DNA of 12,974 nucleotides, from assembly GCA_047624165.1 (NCBI GenBank), contig JBLHPD010000138.1, positions 1 to 12,974 on the forward strand, written 5' to 3'. Both the position numbers and the translations under genes were made by a program. The stretch's first letter is position 1. Every line of letters begins with the position of its first letter. The notes under the pieces are model-generated. The model did not search any database. It saw only the letters and a list, made by a program, of their open reading frames with translations, and was not told the origin of the DNA. Shown piece by piece: positions 6,599-12,974 of this stretch. The DNA is from Clostridium_AD sp047624165 (GTDB lineage Bacteria > Bacillota > Clostridia > Clostridiales > Clostridiaceae).

Positions 6599-7801
6599 TT
6601 GAAAGTAACAAATAATCAAAGATCAACTACCAATTTGACTAAATTAATGGCGGTGTCCGTTGGACATTTCACCAATGATTTTTATATGAACTTAATTCCG
6701 CCTATTTTATTCTTATTTGTTCAAGAACTTGGTTTAAGCCTAGCAGAGCAGGCTTTCATTGCCTTTGTAATTACAAGTAGCGGTTCTTTTGCTCAACCAA
6801 TTATTGGATATTTTGTAGATAAGCGAGGAAAGCCATGGCTTGTGATTCTTTCTTTAGTTTGGATTTCCTTTTGGATGTCTATGAGTGGAATAATCACAAA
6901 TTATTATTTATTGATTATTATACTAGGACTCGGTGCCTTAGCATCTGCCTTATTTCATCCATTAGGTTCTGCTATGGCAATAAAGCTTGGTAAAAAATCA
7001 AGGGGTAAAAGCTTATCTATTTTTATGACTATTGGAGGCTTTGCTGCCTCCGTATCTCCTATGATAGCTATTCCTATTGTAAAAGCCCATGGACTAAAGG
7101 TACTAGTATTTTTTATGGTTCCAGGTATTTTAGTTGCATTATTTATGTATCTGTCCCAGGTACAAAATGTTGACATGAACCAAACACAATTGAAAAACGT
7201 TGAGAAAAGCGGAAAATTTGATTTTCATTCTGTAAAGTGGATATCTGCATTAGTGTTTATTTCTACCAATAGAGTACTGATTCGAATTTTCTTGGTTACC
7301 TTTGGTGTACAAATTATGCTATCGAAACAGGTTGATATTAAGATTGCAGGAGTGGTACTGTCTGCTTATTTATTAGCTAATTCTCTTGGTACTATTATAG
7401 GAGGCTACTTAAATGATATAATAGGAAGTAAAAAAGTATTAGTTATATTTAATGTGCTAGCACCCTTATGCATGGTTATGATTGTATTCACCACAGGTAT
7501 CCCTATGATTACTGGGTTTTTATTTATGGGACTTACCTTAAGCGGATCTAATACAGCTAATATTGTAATGACCCATGAGTTAATGCCAGAAAATTTGAAT
7601 GTTGCAACTGGATTAATTATGGGACTGTCTGGAGGACTAGGAGGACTTTGTATGCTTTTATTCGGAAAAATTGCAGATATACAGGGACTTATCACTAGTG
7701 CTTCTTATTTATTAATACCTTTAATATTGGTAACTTTACTTACTTTTTTATTACCAAATGAAAAATCTATGCTAAATCAGAATACTAAAATAACTAATTA
7801 A
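6599..7801 (+). CDS. MFS efflux transporter, fosmidomycin-resistance (Fsr)-like
   Basis: A cytoplasmic-membrane proton-driven exporter of the major facilitator superfamily. The 400 residues contain about 12 hydrophobic segments. VGHFTNDFYMNLIPP (21-35) in helix 1, the motif-A loop GYFVDKRGKPW after helix 2, and LGALASALFHPLGSAMA in helix 4 match the Fsr-like branch (fosmidomycin resistance and relatives). The natural substrate cannot be read from sequence. Start is TTG at 6599, set by a very strong GAGGAGGAG five bases upstream; an internal ATG at residue 17 would cut into the region leading into helix 1. The ankyrin gene follows after 15 bp in the same transcript. Expression is probably controlled at the palindrome overlapping its promoter. 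Confidence 0.88.
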   Translation: MKVTNNQRSTTNLTKLMAVSVGHFTNDFYMNLIPPILFLFVQELGLSLAEQAFIAFVITSSGSFAQPIIGYFVDKRGKPWLVILSLVWISFWMSMSGIITNYYLLIIILGLGALASALFHPLGSAMAIKLGKKSRGKSLSIFMTIGGFAASVSPMIAIPIVKAHGLKVLVFFMVPGILVALFMYLSQVQNVDMNQTQLKNVEKSGKFDFHSVKWISALVFISTNRVLIRIFLVTFGVQIMLSKQVDIKIAGVVLSAYLLANSLGTIIGGYLNDIIGSKKVLVIFNVLAPLCMVMIVFTTGIPMITGFLFMGLTLSGSNTANIVMTHELMPENLNVATGLIMGLSGGLGGLCMLLFGKIADIQGLITSASYLLIPLILVTLLTFLLPNEKSMLNQNTKITN

Positions 7802-7802
7802 C

Positions 7803-7809
7803 AGGAGGT
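7803..7809 (+). promoter_or_regulatory. Strong ribosome binding site of the ankyrin gene
   Basis: A full AGGAGGT lies seven bases before the ATG at 7817 and only two bases after the exporter stop codon. This fixes the start of the ankyrin protein and implies co-transcription with efficient independent translation. Confidence 0.85.
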
Positions 7810-7816
7810 ACCCAAC

Positions 7817-8443
7817 ATGAAAATCTTTAGTAATATATTCTCTGGAGAACCTAAATCTATTTATAGATCTATTGAACAAGGCAACATTGATGAAATAAAG
7901 AATTATTTGAAGGTCGATAAGGACTCAAACTCTGACTTTAAAGTTGAAAGTATACTTCATTATGCTATTAATAATAGTCAAAAGAATTATTTTAAAATAA
8001 TTGAGCTTTTAATAGATAACGATGCTGATATTAACAGTCATCATAGTAAATTTTTAGAAACTCCTCTTCATAAACTTTGTGCGAGGATAACGCCTCAGAT
8101 AGATGTAATAACTATGATCCTAAAAAAAGGGGCTAAAGTTAATGCAATCAACATATCCGGTAAAACCCCTGTATTTTACTGCAGCTTTAATTACTCTGTG
8201 GAGCTTCTGAATCTTCTTGTAAAATATGGAGCTGATATACATATAAAGGATAAATATAAAAACACACTTCTTCATGATGATTATATCAATTGTTTTGATG
8301 AGCATTTTGAAGAATTTTTAAAAACTCTAATAAGTTTAGGCTTTGACATTAATTCAACAAACTCTTCAGGGTTAACTCCCTTTGATCTTTGTGAAAATAA
8401 AAAAATCAAAGATATTTTGTTGAAATACAATGGAAATAAATAA
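7817..8443 (+). CDS. Ankyrin-repeat protein co-transcribed with the exporter
   Basis: A 208-residue protein made almost entirely of ankyrin repeats, a protein-protein interaction scaffold. Roughly five or six repeats are visible: 12-33 (SIYRSIEQGNIDEIKNYL), 44-74 (LHYAIN...LLIDNDADIN), 81-110 (TPLHKLCA...ILKKGAKVNA), 115-147 (GKTPVFYCS...LLVKYGADIHIKD), 149-180 (NTLLHDD...LISLGFDINS) and a closing 184-206 (GLTPFDL...LLKY). There is no signal peptide or membrane segment, so it should be cytoplasmic. It starts 15 bp after the exporter gene and ends in a strong terminator, so the two form a tight operon. A role binding the transporter or its regulator is inferred from this linkage only; the partner is unknown. 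Confidence 0.9.
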   Translation: MKIFSNIFSGEPKSIYRSIEQGNIDEIKNYLKVDKDSNSDFKVESILHYAINNSQKNYFKIIELLIDNDADINSHHSKFLETPLHKLCARITPQIDVITMILKKGAKVNAINISGKTPVFYCSFNYSVELLNLLVKYGADIHIKDKYKNTLLHDDYINCFDEHFEEFLKTLISLGFDINSTNSSGLTPFDLCENKKIKDILLKYNGNK

Positions 8444-8477
8444 AAAATAGACGGGATTTCATTCCTGTCTATTTTTT
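8442..8477. terminator. Bidirectional terminator between ankyrin and antiporter genes
   Basis: AAAAAATAGAC (8442-8452) pairs perfectly with GTCTATTTTTT (8467-8477). The stem extends inward by four more pairs, one of them G-U, to a six-base loop. With A-runs on one side and T-runs on the other it can act in both directions, serving the ankyrin gene (+) and the converging antiporter gene (-). Confidence 0.9.
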
Positions 8478-8552
8478 AAGTATAAAATTATATGATTATT
8501 TTTAACCATAACGTAGGTTTAATTCTATAAATACTTTATAATTAAATACAAT

Positions 8553-9980
8553 TTATCCATTTAATATTCTAAGTGTTTCATCCATATTGGAAGTTAATCC
8601 TGCTATTACTAACCTATCCCCCTTTAATATTTTTGTTTCACCATCTGGAAGAATTTCAACTCCATCCCTAATTATTTCAAATATTTTAAAGTCCGATGAG
8701 AATCTTAATTCTTTTAAAGTTTTATTATAAATTACAGGGTTCAAGGGTACTATCTCCATAATAGATATTTTATTCTTTATTGAATTTTCTGTTTTATCTA
8801 TACCCTCATACTTAAATATCTTATCAAAGCCAATAGGACATAATATACATGATATTAAAACAATGAGTACAAATGCAGAATAATTTGAGGAGTCCATAAA
8901 TCCTAGATTAAAAGCCATTTGTGCACCAACTATTAATAAGCTTAACTGAGATGATAGTATAATTCCACTAGATAAAGCTTTATTGTATCCAAACGCATGC
9001 GTCATAATTAGGCTAGGAATTAATTTAACTATAAAAATCACAAACAAAAATATTGGAATATACAAAAGCGATCCAGGTTCTTTAAAAATACTTGAAAGAT
9101 CCATATTAACTCCAACCATTATAAAAAATATTGGAATTAGAAATCCATATCCTATGATATCTAGTTCATATTTTAAGTCCTCCTTTTCTTTGTCTAATAT
9201 GAATGTAAAGATGACTCCTGCTAAAAATGAACCTAACACTACCTCTGTATCAATTTTATGTGAAATTGTAACAAGTACTAGCATTAATGCAAAGGCTGCA
9301 CGAACACCAATATGTAACCTGCTAAAAGCACTTGCAGATAAGTCTAATATATGTGAAAATCGTTTTATAATTTTATAAATTAACACGGATGCCAAAAATA
9401 AAATAAGAAACAAGAAACTTTTATAACTTAATCCATTAGTCGTAGCTGACGAAATTATACTTAATGAAATTAGACATACAAATTCACATATCAATGAAAA
9501 TATGAGTATTGTTTGACCATAATTCGTGTTTAATATTCCTCTTTCTTTTAAAAATGGTACAAGAAGCCCTGGTGCCGCAGCCGCAAATAAAACAGTAAAA
9601 AAAAGTATATTTTTAATGAGACCAACTTTATACAAAAGAGATGAAGATATATATGACACTAAAAGTGAAATTACAAACATGCCAATACACATTAAAATAC
9701 GACGAATAACTTTTTTCTTTTCAGCACCCACTTTTATTCTATCAACATCTATCTCTAAACCACTTAAAAACATCAAATATGCAAGTCCAAGCTCAGATAT
9801 AAAACTTATCCAAATATCATCATGTACTAAGTTTAAGAAACTTTTACCTATTATGATTCCAACCAAGATTTCGCCTACAACAAAAGGAATTTTGACCCTT
9901 TTGATAGAATTAATAATTAATGGTGTAATAAATGCAAAAATAGAAATAATTAATAGTGAGTCATAACTTATATTTTCCAT
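8553..9980 (-). CDS. CPA2-family cation/proton antiporter with C-terminal RCK_C domain
   Basis: An integral membrane antiporter of the Kef/NapA superfamily, expected to exchange K+ or Na+ for protons. The 475 residues give about 12 membrane segments (8-380). Family landmarks are IPFVVGEILVGIIIGKSFLN (31-50), LGLAYLMFLSGLEID (65-79), LFAAAAPGLLVPFLKERGIL (131-150) and VLGSFLAGVIFTFIL (248-262). Residues about 405-475 form a TrkA-C/RCK_C regulatory domain (EIVPLNPVIYNKTLKEL...ILKGDRLVIAG). The nucleotide-binding RCK_N domain seen in KefC is absent. Oddly, the usual Asp-Asp or Asn/Gln-Asp ion-binding pair of the core helix appears as Cys165-Glu166 (SLICEFVCL). AGGTGA lies seven bases before the ATG. 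It has its own promoter and shares a bidirectional terminator with the ankyrin gene. The transported ion is not readable. Confidence 0.85.
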   Translation of the reverse strand: MENISYDSLLIISIFAFITPLIINSIKRVKIPFVVGEILVGIIIGKSFLNLVHDDIWISFISELGLAYLMFLSGLEIDVDRIKVGAEKKKVIRRILMCIGMFVISLLVSYISSSLLYKVGLIKNILFFTVLFAAAAPGLLVPFLKERGILNTNYGQTILIFSLICEFVCLISLSIISSATTNGLSYKSFLFLILFLASVLIYKIIKRFSHILDLSASAFSRLHIGVRAAFALMLVLVTISHKIDTEVVLGSFLAGVIFTFILDKEKEDLKYELDIIGYGFLIPIFFIMVGVNMDLSSIFKEPGSLLYIPIFLFVIFIVKLIPSLIMTHAFGYNKALSSGIILSSQLSLLIVGAQMAFNLGFMDSSNYSAFVLIVLISCILCPIGFDKIFKYEGIDKTENSIKNKISIMEIVPLNPVIYNKTLKELRFSSDFKIFEIIRDGVEILPDGETKILKGDRLVIAGLTSNMDETLRILNG

Positions 9981-10013
9981 ATTCTAATCACCTCTCCATT
10001 GATAATTATATAA

Positions 10014-10042
10014 ATAATACCAAATTCCATATAATTTATCAA
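10014..10042 (-). promoter_or_regulatory. Sigma-A promoter of the antiporter
   Basis: Read on the - strand, TTGATA (10037-10042) and TATTAT (10014-10019) are exactly 17 bases apart, about 34 bases before the ATG. This makes the antiporter independent of the panE remnant upstream. Confidence 0.75.
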
Positions 10043-10103
10043 TAAATTTCTTCAAAACTATGTTTAATTTTACTAATTGTGGCTTGGGGAGCTTTTGCTA
10101 ATC

Positions 10104-10382
10104 TTAATATTTTCCTTCTATAAATTTAATCCTATCATATAGTTTTCTATTTACAGGGGTAGAAATACCATATTTTTTACCTAGTTTGAGTACCTCACCT
10201 GCAAATAACTCCACCTCACTATAACGCCGCGCTTCCATATCCTGGCGCATTGATGGTTTTCCTTTCGGGCTTAATGTGCCTAATATTTTCAGATTTCCCT
10301 TTGGTATTCTCTTAGATAAATGATTTCCAAATAAGATTCCTAGTGCCCCGAGTCCTATAATTGATACTGTTTTAATTTCCAT
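10104..10382 (-). pseudogene. panE: Ketopantoate reductase remnant with in-frame internal deletion
   Basis: Intact PanE/ApbA (2-dehydropantoate 2-reductase, about 300 residues) makes pantoate for coenzyme A using NADPH. This 92-residue reading frame has the start and end of that enzyme but not the middle. Residues 4-33 are the first Rossmann strand and helix with the nucleotide-binding GLGALG (10-15). Residues 36-92 are the ApbA_C tail (LSPKGKPSMRQD-EA-R-SEVELFAGEVLKLGKKYGISTPVN). About 200 residues, including the rest of the NADP domain and the catalytic lysine region, are missing. The junction is near codons 33-36 (about 10275-10286) and keeps frame. An AGGGG ribosome binding site and an ATG persist. 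It follows the PHP gene by 32 bp, so it was probably its operon partner. The shortened product cannot be an active reductase. A sequencing or assembly collapse is the alternative. Confidence 0.8.
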
Positions 10383-10414
10383 ACTAGTTTCATCCCCTTC
10401 TGTATAATTAAATT

Positions 10415-11314
10415 CTATATATTGGTTTTATCACCAAATATCCTACAACTTGATAGCCACTTTTCCGATAGGTCGAACGGTATCCGTATTCCAGGCACAC
10501 TCTCTCCTAATATAACTTTAGGTTTAATTTTACCATGATAGTCACTTCCACCTGACGCATAAAGATTGTGACTTTTGCAATAATCAAGAAGGAATCCTGT
10601 TTGATCCATTGTGTGAAGGGAATGATAACATTCAATACCATCAATAGCATTCAATGATACTATCGAGTTTAGAAATTCCTCATAATTCTCTGCATAGTAG
10701 ACATAAAGATGGGCAAGAAATGACTTTCCACCTGCTTTTTTTATTACCTTAGTGATTTCGCTAATCGATGGGTAATTCTTTAATTGATTTAGGTAAAATG
10801 GACTACTTTCATTGTTAACACAAGTTCTATAAAATCCATTAACCCCTTTCCATACATCTACAGAAAAGTGTTTTTCATTTTCAGGATATTTTTTTAAATT
10901 AAAATATAATACTTGTGTTGCAAAGTATTTTCCACCTGCTATCGATAGTGTATTGTCATATTTAATACCTATATTTTTACAAATACCCATCATTGTTTTT
11001 AAGTACTGATTTTCTCTTTCTAAAAATTTCTCTTCTGATACTATTCCTGTTTCCTCAATAGTTTTAAGATCTATACCGTATGCTAGTATTTCAATAGGAG
11101 TACCATTATATGCAACGGAAAATTCGCATCCTCGGATAATTTTACCACTAAAGTAATCATCTATTTTTACTTTTCCAAGCTTTTTATATGCTCCTATGGA
11201 GTCATGATCCGTAATTGATATATAGCTTAGTCCTGCTTCCTCTGCTTTAGTAAGTATTACTTCTGGTTCATCTGAACCATCTGAAGATGTTGTATGAATA
11301 TGTAAATCTATCAT
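10415..11314 (-). CDS. PHP-domain phosphoesterase (YciV/RNase AM-like)
   Basis: A metal-dependent phosphoesterase of the polymerase-and-histidinol-phosphatase fold. Family members of this length act as 3',5'-nucleoside bisphosphate phosphatases or 5'-3' exoribonucleases in RNA processing. The metal-binding residues appear in order: H5-x-H7 (DLHIHTTSSDGS), D12, H37-D38 (ITDHDS), E64 (GCEFSV), H202 (FLAHLYVY), H231 (ECYHSLH), and D258-x-H260 (GGSDYHG). At 299 residues it is full length. The usual Pro after the central His (AHP) is Leu here, and the middle region (about 100-190) diverges from typical YciV, so substrate choice could differ. GGAG precedes the ATG by seven bases. It is separated from dapA by a terminator and followed at 32 bp by the panE remnant. 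Confidence 0.85.
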   Translation of the reverse strand: MIDLHIHTTSSDGSDEPEVILTKAEEAGLSYISITDHDSIGAYKKLGKVKIDDYFSGKIIRGCEFSVAYNGTPIEILAYGIDLKTIEETGIVSEEKFLERENQYLKTMMGICKNIGIKYDNTLSIAGGKYFATQVLYFNLKKYPENEKHFSVDVWKGVNGFYRTCVNNESSPFYLNQLKNYPSISEITKVIKKAGGKSFLAHLYVYYAENYEEFLNSIVSLNAIDGIECYHSLHTMDQTGFLLDYCKSHNLYASGGSDYHGKIKPKVILGESVPGIRIPFDLSEKWLSSCRIFGDKTNI

Positions 11315-11401
11315 TTTATCACTCCACTCCTTTCTGATACACTTGAATATAAATATCCATAATCCTATAATTAATAATACACTAAAAAATGAAAAAATAA
11401 T

Positions 11402-11437
11402 AAAAAAGATTCCACAAAGCTTAGTGGAATCTTTTTT
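11402..11437. terminator. Terminator downstream of dapA
   Basis: AAAAAAGATTCCAC (11402-11415) pairs perfectly with GTGGAATCTTTTTT (11424-11437) around an eight-base loop. On the - strand it ends in a T-run and lies 72 bases after the dapA stop, so dapA is monocistronic and the PHP gene needs its own promoter, which I could not identify with confidence. Confidence 0.92.
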
Positions 11438-11508
11438 ATATAACCAATACCAATGTTACTATAACGTTTAATTGATCAATCAGATTATATCATTTACAAT
11501 TTTTTATA

Positions 11509-12366
11509 TTAAATCAAATCCATTTTCTTCTTAAGTTCTTCCGTAATTTCCATGAGAGGAAGTCTTACCTCTGGAGAATTAATTAGACCTTGTTTATTTA
11601 AATAGTATTTAATAGGAGATGGATTAGGTTCTTCAAATAGCATTGGTACAAAGTTGTTAAGAGGTTTCCAGGCTTCTAATGCAGCTTTGTAGTCATTATT
11701 TTGAACATTATTATATACCTTAAAAAATTCTTCTGTTTTTATGTGCGCAGAAGCTAGTATTCCACCATCTCCACCAAGAAGTAAGGTTGAGTAAAATAAT
11801 GGGTCTTCCCCAGTTAGTATTGAAAAGTCCTGTGGACGGTTTAGCAGAAGCTCTGAGCTTTGATTAAAGTCACCACAAGCATCTTTTATACCAACTATAT
11901 TTTTAAGTTCTGCTAATTTGTGTATAGTAGAGTTTTCTATATTTCTTCCTGTTCTATGAGGAATATTATACAGTATTATATTTAAGTCTGTAGCTTCTGA
12001 AATTTTTTGAAAATGAGCATAAATACCTCTTTGATCTGGTCTGTTATAGTAAGGTGATACAGATAATATACCTTCCGCTTTATGTTTTTCAACTAGCTTT
12101 AATTGGTTTACTACTTTAGCTGTATTGTTTCCACCAAGGCCTATATAAACTGGAACCCTATTATTGTTATATTCCATGGTTTTTTCAATAATTTCTTCAT
12201 ATTCTTTATCATTTACAGTTGGAACTTCTCCTGTGGTACCTAATGGTATAAGTCCAGTTATTCCTTTTGATATATAATAATCTATCATCTTTTTATAGGC
12301 TTCAAAATCTACCTTGTCATTTAAAAACGGTGTAACAATTGGTAACCAAATTCCTGATAAACTCAT
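11509..12366 (-). CDS. dapA: 4-hydroxy-tetrahydrodipicolinate synthase
   Basis: Condenses pyruvate with aspartate semialdehyde, the first committed step to diaminopimelate and lysine, and in sporeformers also to dipicolinate; cytoplasmic, usually a homotetramer. From the ATG at 12364-12366 the protein is 285 residues. It carries GTTGE (43-47, Thr44/Thr45), SPYYNRP (104-110), the Y133-N-I-P-H-R138-TG motif, and the Schiff-base lysine K161 in VGIKDACG. These fall at the same numbers as in E. coli DapA. A longer frame open to 12486 is not the gene: it runs through the T-box terminator, while GGAGGT (12377-12382) sits ten bases before the chosen ATG. A Ser-to-Val change follows GTTGE. The lysine T-box argues for DapA rather than a related aldolase such as NanA. 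Confidence 0.95.
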   Translation of the reverse strand: MSLSGIWLPIVTPFLNDKVDFEAYKKMIDYYISKGITGLIPLGTTGEVPTVNDKEYEEIIEKTMEYNNNRVPVYIGLGGNNTAKVVNQLKLVEKHKAEGILSVSPYYNRPDQRGIYAHFQKISEATDLNIILYNIPHRTGRNIENSTIHKLAELKNIVGIKDACGDFNQSSELLLNRPQDFSILTGEDPLFYSTLLLGGDGGILASAHIKTEEFFKVYNNVQNNDYKAALEAWKPLNNFVPMLFEEPNPSPIKYYLNKQGLINSPEVRLPLMEITEELKKKMDLI

Positions 12367-12422
12367 AATTTTTAATACCTCCATATAATTTATTTTTATA
12401 TTACGTGCTAAAACAATGCAAT

Positions 12423-12460
12423 AAAAAAACTCCCACCCCCAAGACTTATTCGTCTTGGGG
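12423..12460 (-). terminator. T-box regulatory terminator
   Basis: CCCCAAGAC and GTCTTGGGG form a perfect nine-pair stem around a six-base loop, followed by GTGGGAG and seven T. Its 5' arm begins with the CCCC that the antiterminator would use to pair with the GGGG before the T-box core, giving mutually exclusive structures. It ends about 45 bases before the dapA ribosome binding site. Confidence 0.92.
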
Positions 12461-12726
12461 ACGAAAGATATATTTCGTGGTACCACCCCCGTTTATCAAC
12501 ATGTCACCATATTAATCTTTTTGAGTACGGCAAAGTAATTATCGCGAATACTCTAGCTCTAAAACGGGAGCGCCCGTCACAATCTACCCCTTACAATAAG
12601 GCTCGGTGTGAAGCTCAAAGACCTTTTTCAATAGATAGTTCTTTGTTCCTTCTCAGCCTAATGGAACTCTCTGTAAAAGAATACACATATTTACTCTTCT
12701 TATCATCGCTTTAATAATCATTTTTT
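12423..12726 (-). promoter_or_regulatory. T-box leader with lysine (AAA) specifier
   Basis: A tRNA-sensing riboswitch that reads through to dapA when uncharged tRNA-Lys binds. On the - strand from about 12720 come the Stem I motifs GAAGAGTA and AGAGAG, with an apical stem GTTCC...GGAAC. The specifier loop follows: AGTA on the 5' side, and GAA then AAA (12624-12626) then GG on the 3' side, bounded by AATA/TATT pairing. AAA is a lysine codon. Downstream are the GACGGG-CGC-TCCCGTT stem (about 12565-12580) and the T-box core GGGTGGTACCACG (12476-12488), whose UGGU bulge fits the ACCA end of a tRNA with A73. The antiterminator side CGTCCCC overlaps the terminator. The leader fills most of the gene-free stretch upstream of dapA. 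Confidence 0.93.
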
Positions 12727-12732
12727 CTTATT

Positions 12733-12761
12733 ATATTAGTATAAATAATTTTATATGTCAA
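12733..12761 (-). promoter_or_regulatory. Sigma-A promoter of the T-box/dapA transcript
   Basis: A consensus TTGACA (12756-12761) and TAATAT (12733-12738) are 17 bases apart on the - strand. Transcription would start near 12726, just before the first helices of the T-box. Constitutive initiation with control by attenuation is the expected arrangement. Confidence 0.85.
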
Positions 12762-12804
12762 GCTTTTTAGAAAACTTTCTGTATAAAATACTAATTCTAC
12801 CAAA

Positions 12805-12974
12805 TGACCCCCTAAAAGTGATTTTATATCAAGACCACAGTGTATCAAACGTTACTACTCAGCCATTGCAAATTAATAATTTCCTTATATTGGCAAAAAG
12901 GGTTTTGGTTATACAACGTCGAATATAAACATCAGATAGATTAAAAATATGATTTGACTGGTGGTGAATATTTT
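12805..12974 (+). mobile_element. Possible end of an insertion element (IS21-like)
   Basis: From TG at 12805 the sequence shows two imperfectly repeated blocks (GACCCCCTAAAAGTGA at 12806-12821 and GACCACAGTGTATCA at 12833-12847), then about 110 bases with no gene. Last comes a GGTGGTG motif (12960-12966) at a spacing that would suit a start codon just beyond 12974. Repeated GACC-type blocks at the tips, followed by a non-coding stretch and then istA, resemble IS21-family ends. No transposase residues, terminal partner or target duplication are visible, so this is a suggestion only. Confidence 0.3.

Noticed and set aside
8983..9966. Open frames on the + strand inside the antiporter gene (8983-9378, 9526-9966)
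   Set aside because: Antisense shadows of a membrane protein gene, rich in Ile, Asn and Lys, without ribosome sites or family resemblance.
12367..12486. N-terminal extension of the dapA reading frame by 40 codons
   Set aside because: It is translated from the T-box core and its terminator, matches no DapA N-terminus, and the strong GGAGGT at 12377-12382 marks the start at 12366.
12909..12974. Open frame entering from the right edge on the - strand
   Set aside because: About 21 codons before a stop, no recognisable sequence, and the region looks non-coding.
1..12974. CRISPR arrays, tRNA or rRNA genes
   Set aside because: No regularly spaced direct repeats and no tRNA or rRNA signature were seen on either strand; the four-way-junction leader at 358-442 lacks tRNA features.

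Overview
The window is AT-rich, low-GC Gram-positive DNA, and the gene content points to a spore-forming Clostridium-type Firmicute. The pointers are a Zn-finger (four-Cys) adenylate kinase, a large clostridial-type class B penicillin-binding protein, a Bacillus-type spore-coat transglutaminase (Tgl), a T-box leader in front of dapA, strong AGGAGG-type ribosome binding sites, and TTG starts. The genus is inferred from style and gene content; there is no rRNA or marker alignment.

Layout. Bases 1-449 hold no gene I can support until a sigma-A promoter (282-310) and a roughly 130-nt leader that folds on paper into four adjacent hairpins. These precede a complete stand-alone adenylate kinase (adk, + strand, 450-1106). 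It converges on a PBP2-type transpeptidase (- strand, 1268-3958), with one hairpin between the two genes. Next on the - strand is a three-gene stretch. In transcription order it is an unknown 143-aa protein followed by its own terminator, an unknown 252-aa helical protein, and tgl 48 bp further on. On the + strand, 6599-8443 is a two-gene unit: a fosmidomycin-resistance-like MFS exporter and an ankyrin-repeat protein. Its promoter carries a perfect 8-7-8 inverted repeat between the -35 and -10 boxes. A bidirectional terminator separates this unit from a convergent CPA2-type cation/proton antiporter with a C-terminal RCK_C domain (- strand, 8553-9980). Further right on the - strand are an internally deleted ketopantoate reductase remnant (panE), a PHP-domain phosphoesterase just upstream of it, and dapA. 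dapA is preceded by a full T-box leader whose specifier reads AAA (lysine). The last 170 bases look like the outer end of an insertion element running off the window.

How the genes relate. Most neighbours are separate transcription units marked by their own promoters and terminators, so this is not one pathway. The coherent units are: T-box plus dapA (lysine and diaminopimelate supply gated by uncharged tRNA-Lys); exporter plus ankyrin protein behind an operator-like palindrome; tgl plus the 252-aa protein, probably late-sporulation coat functions; and the PHP gene plus the panE remnant. dapA and the PBP both serve cell-wall synthesis in a broad sense but are not linked.

Best candidates for something undescribed are the structured adk leader, in which a helix that would hide the ribosome binding site competes with a GAAA-capped hairpin, and the two unrecognised genes upstream of tgl.
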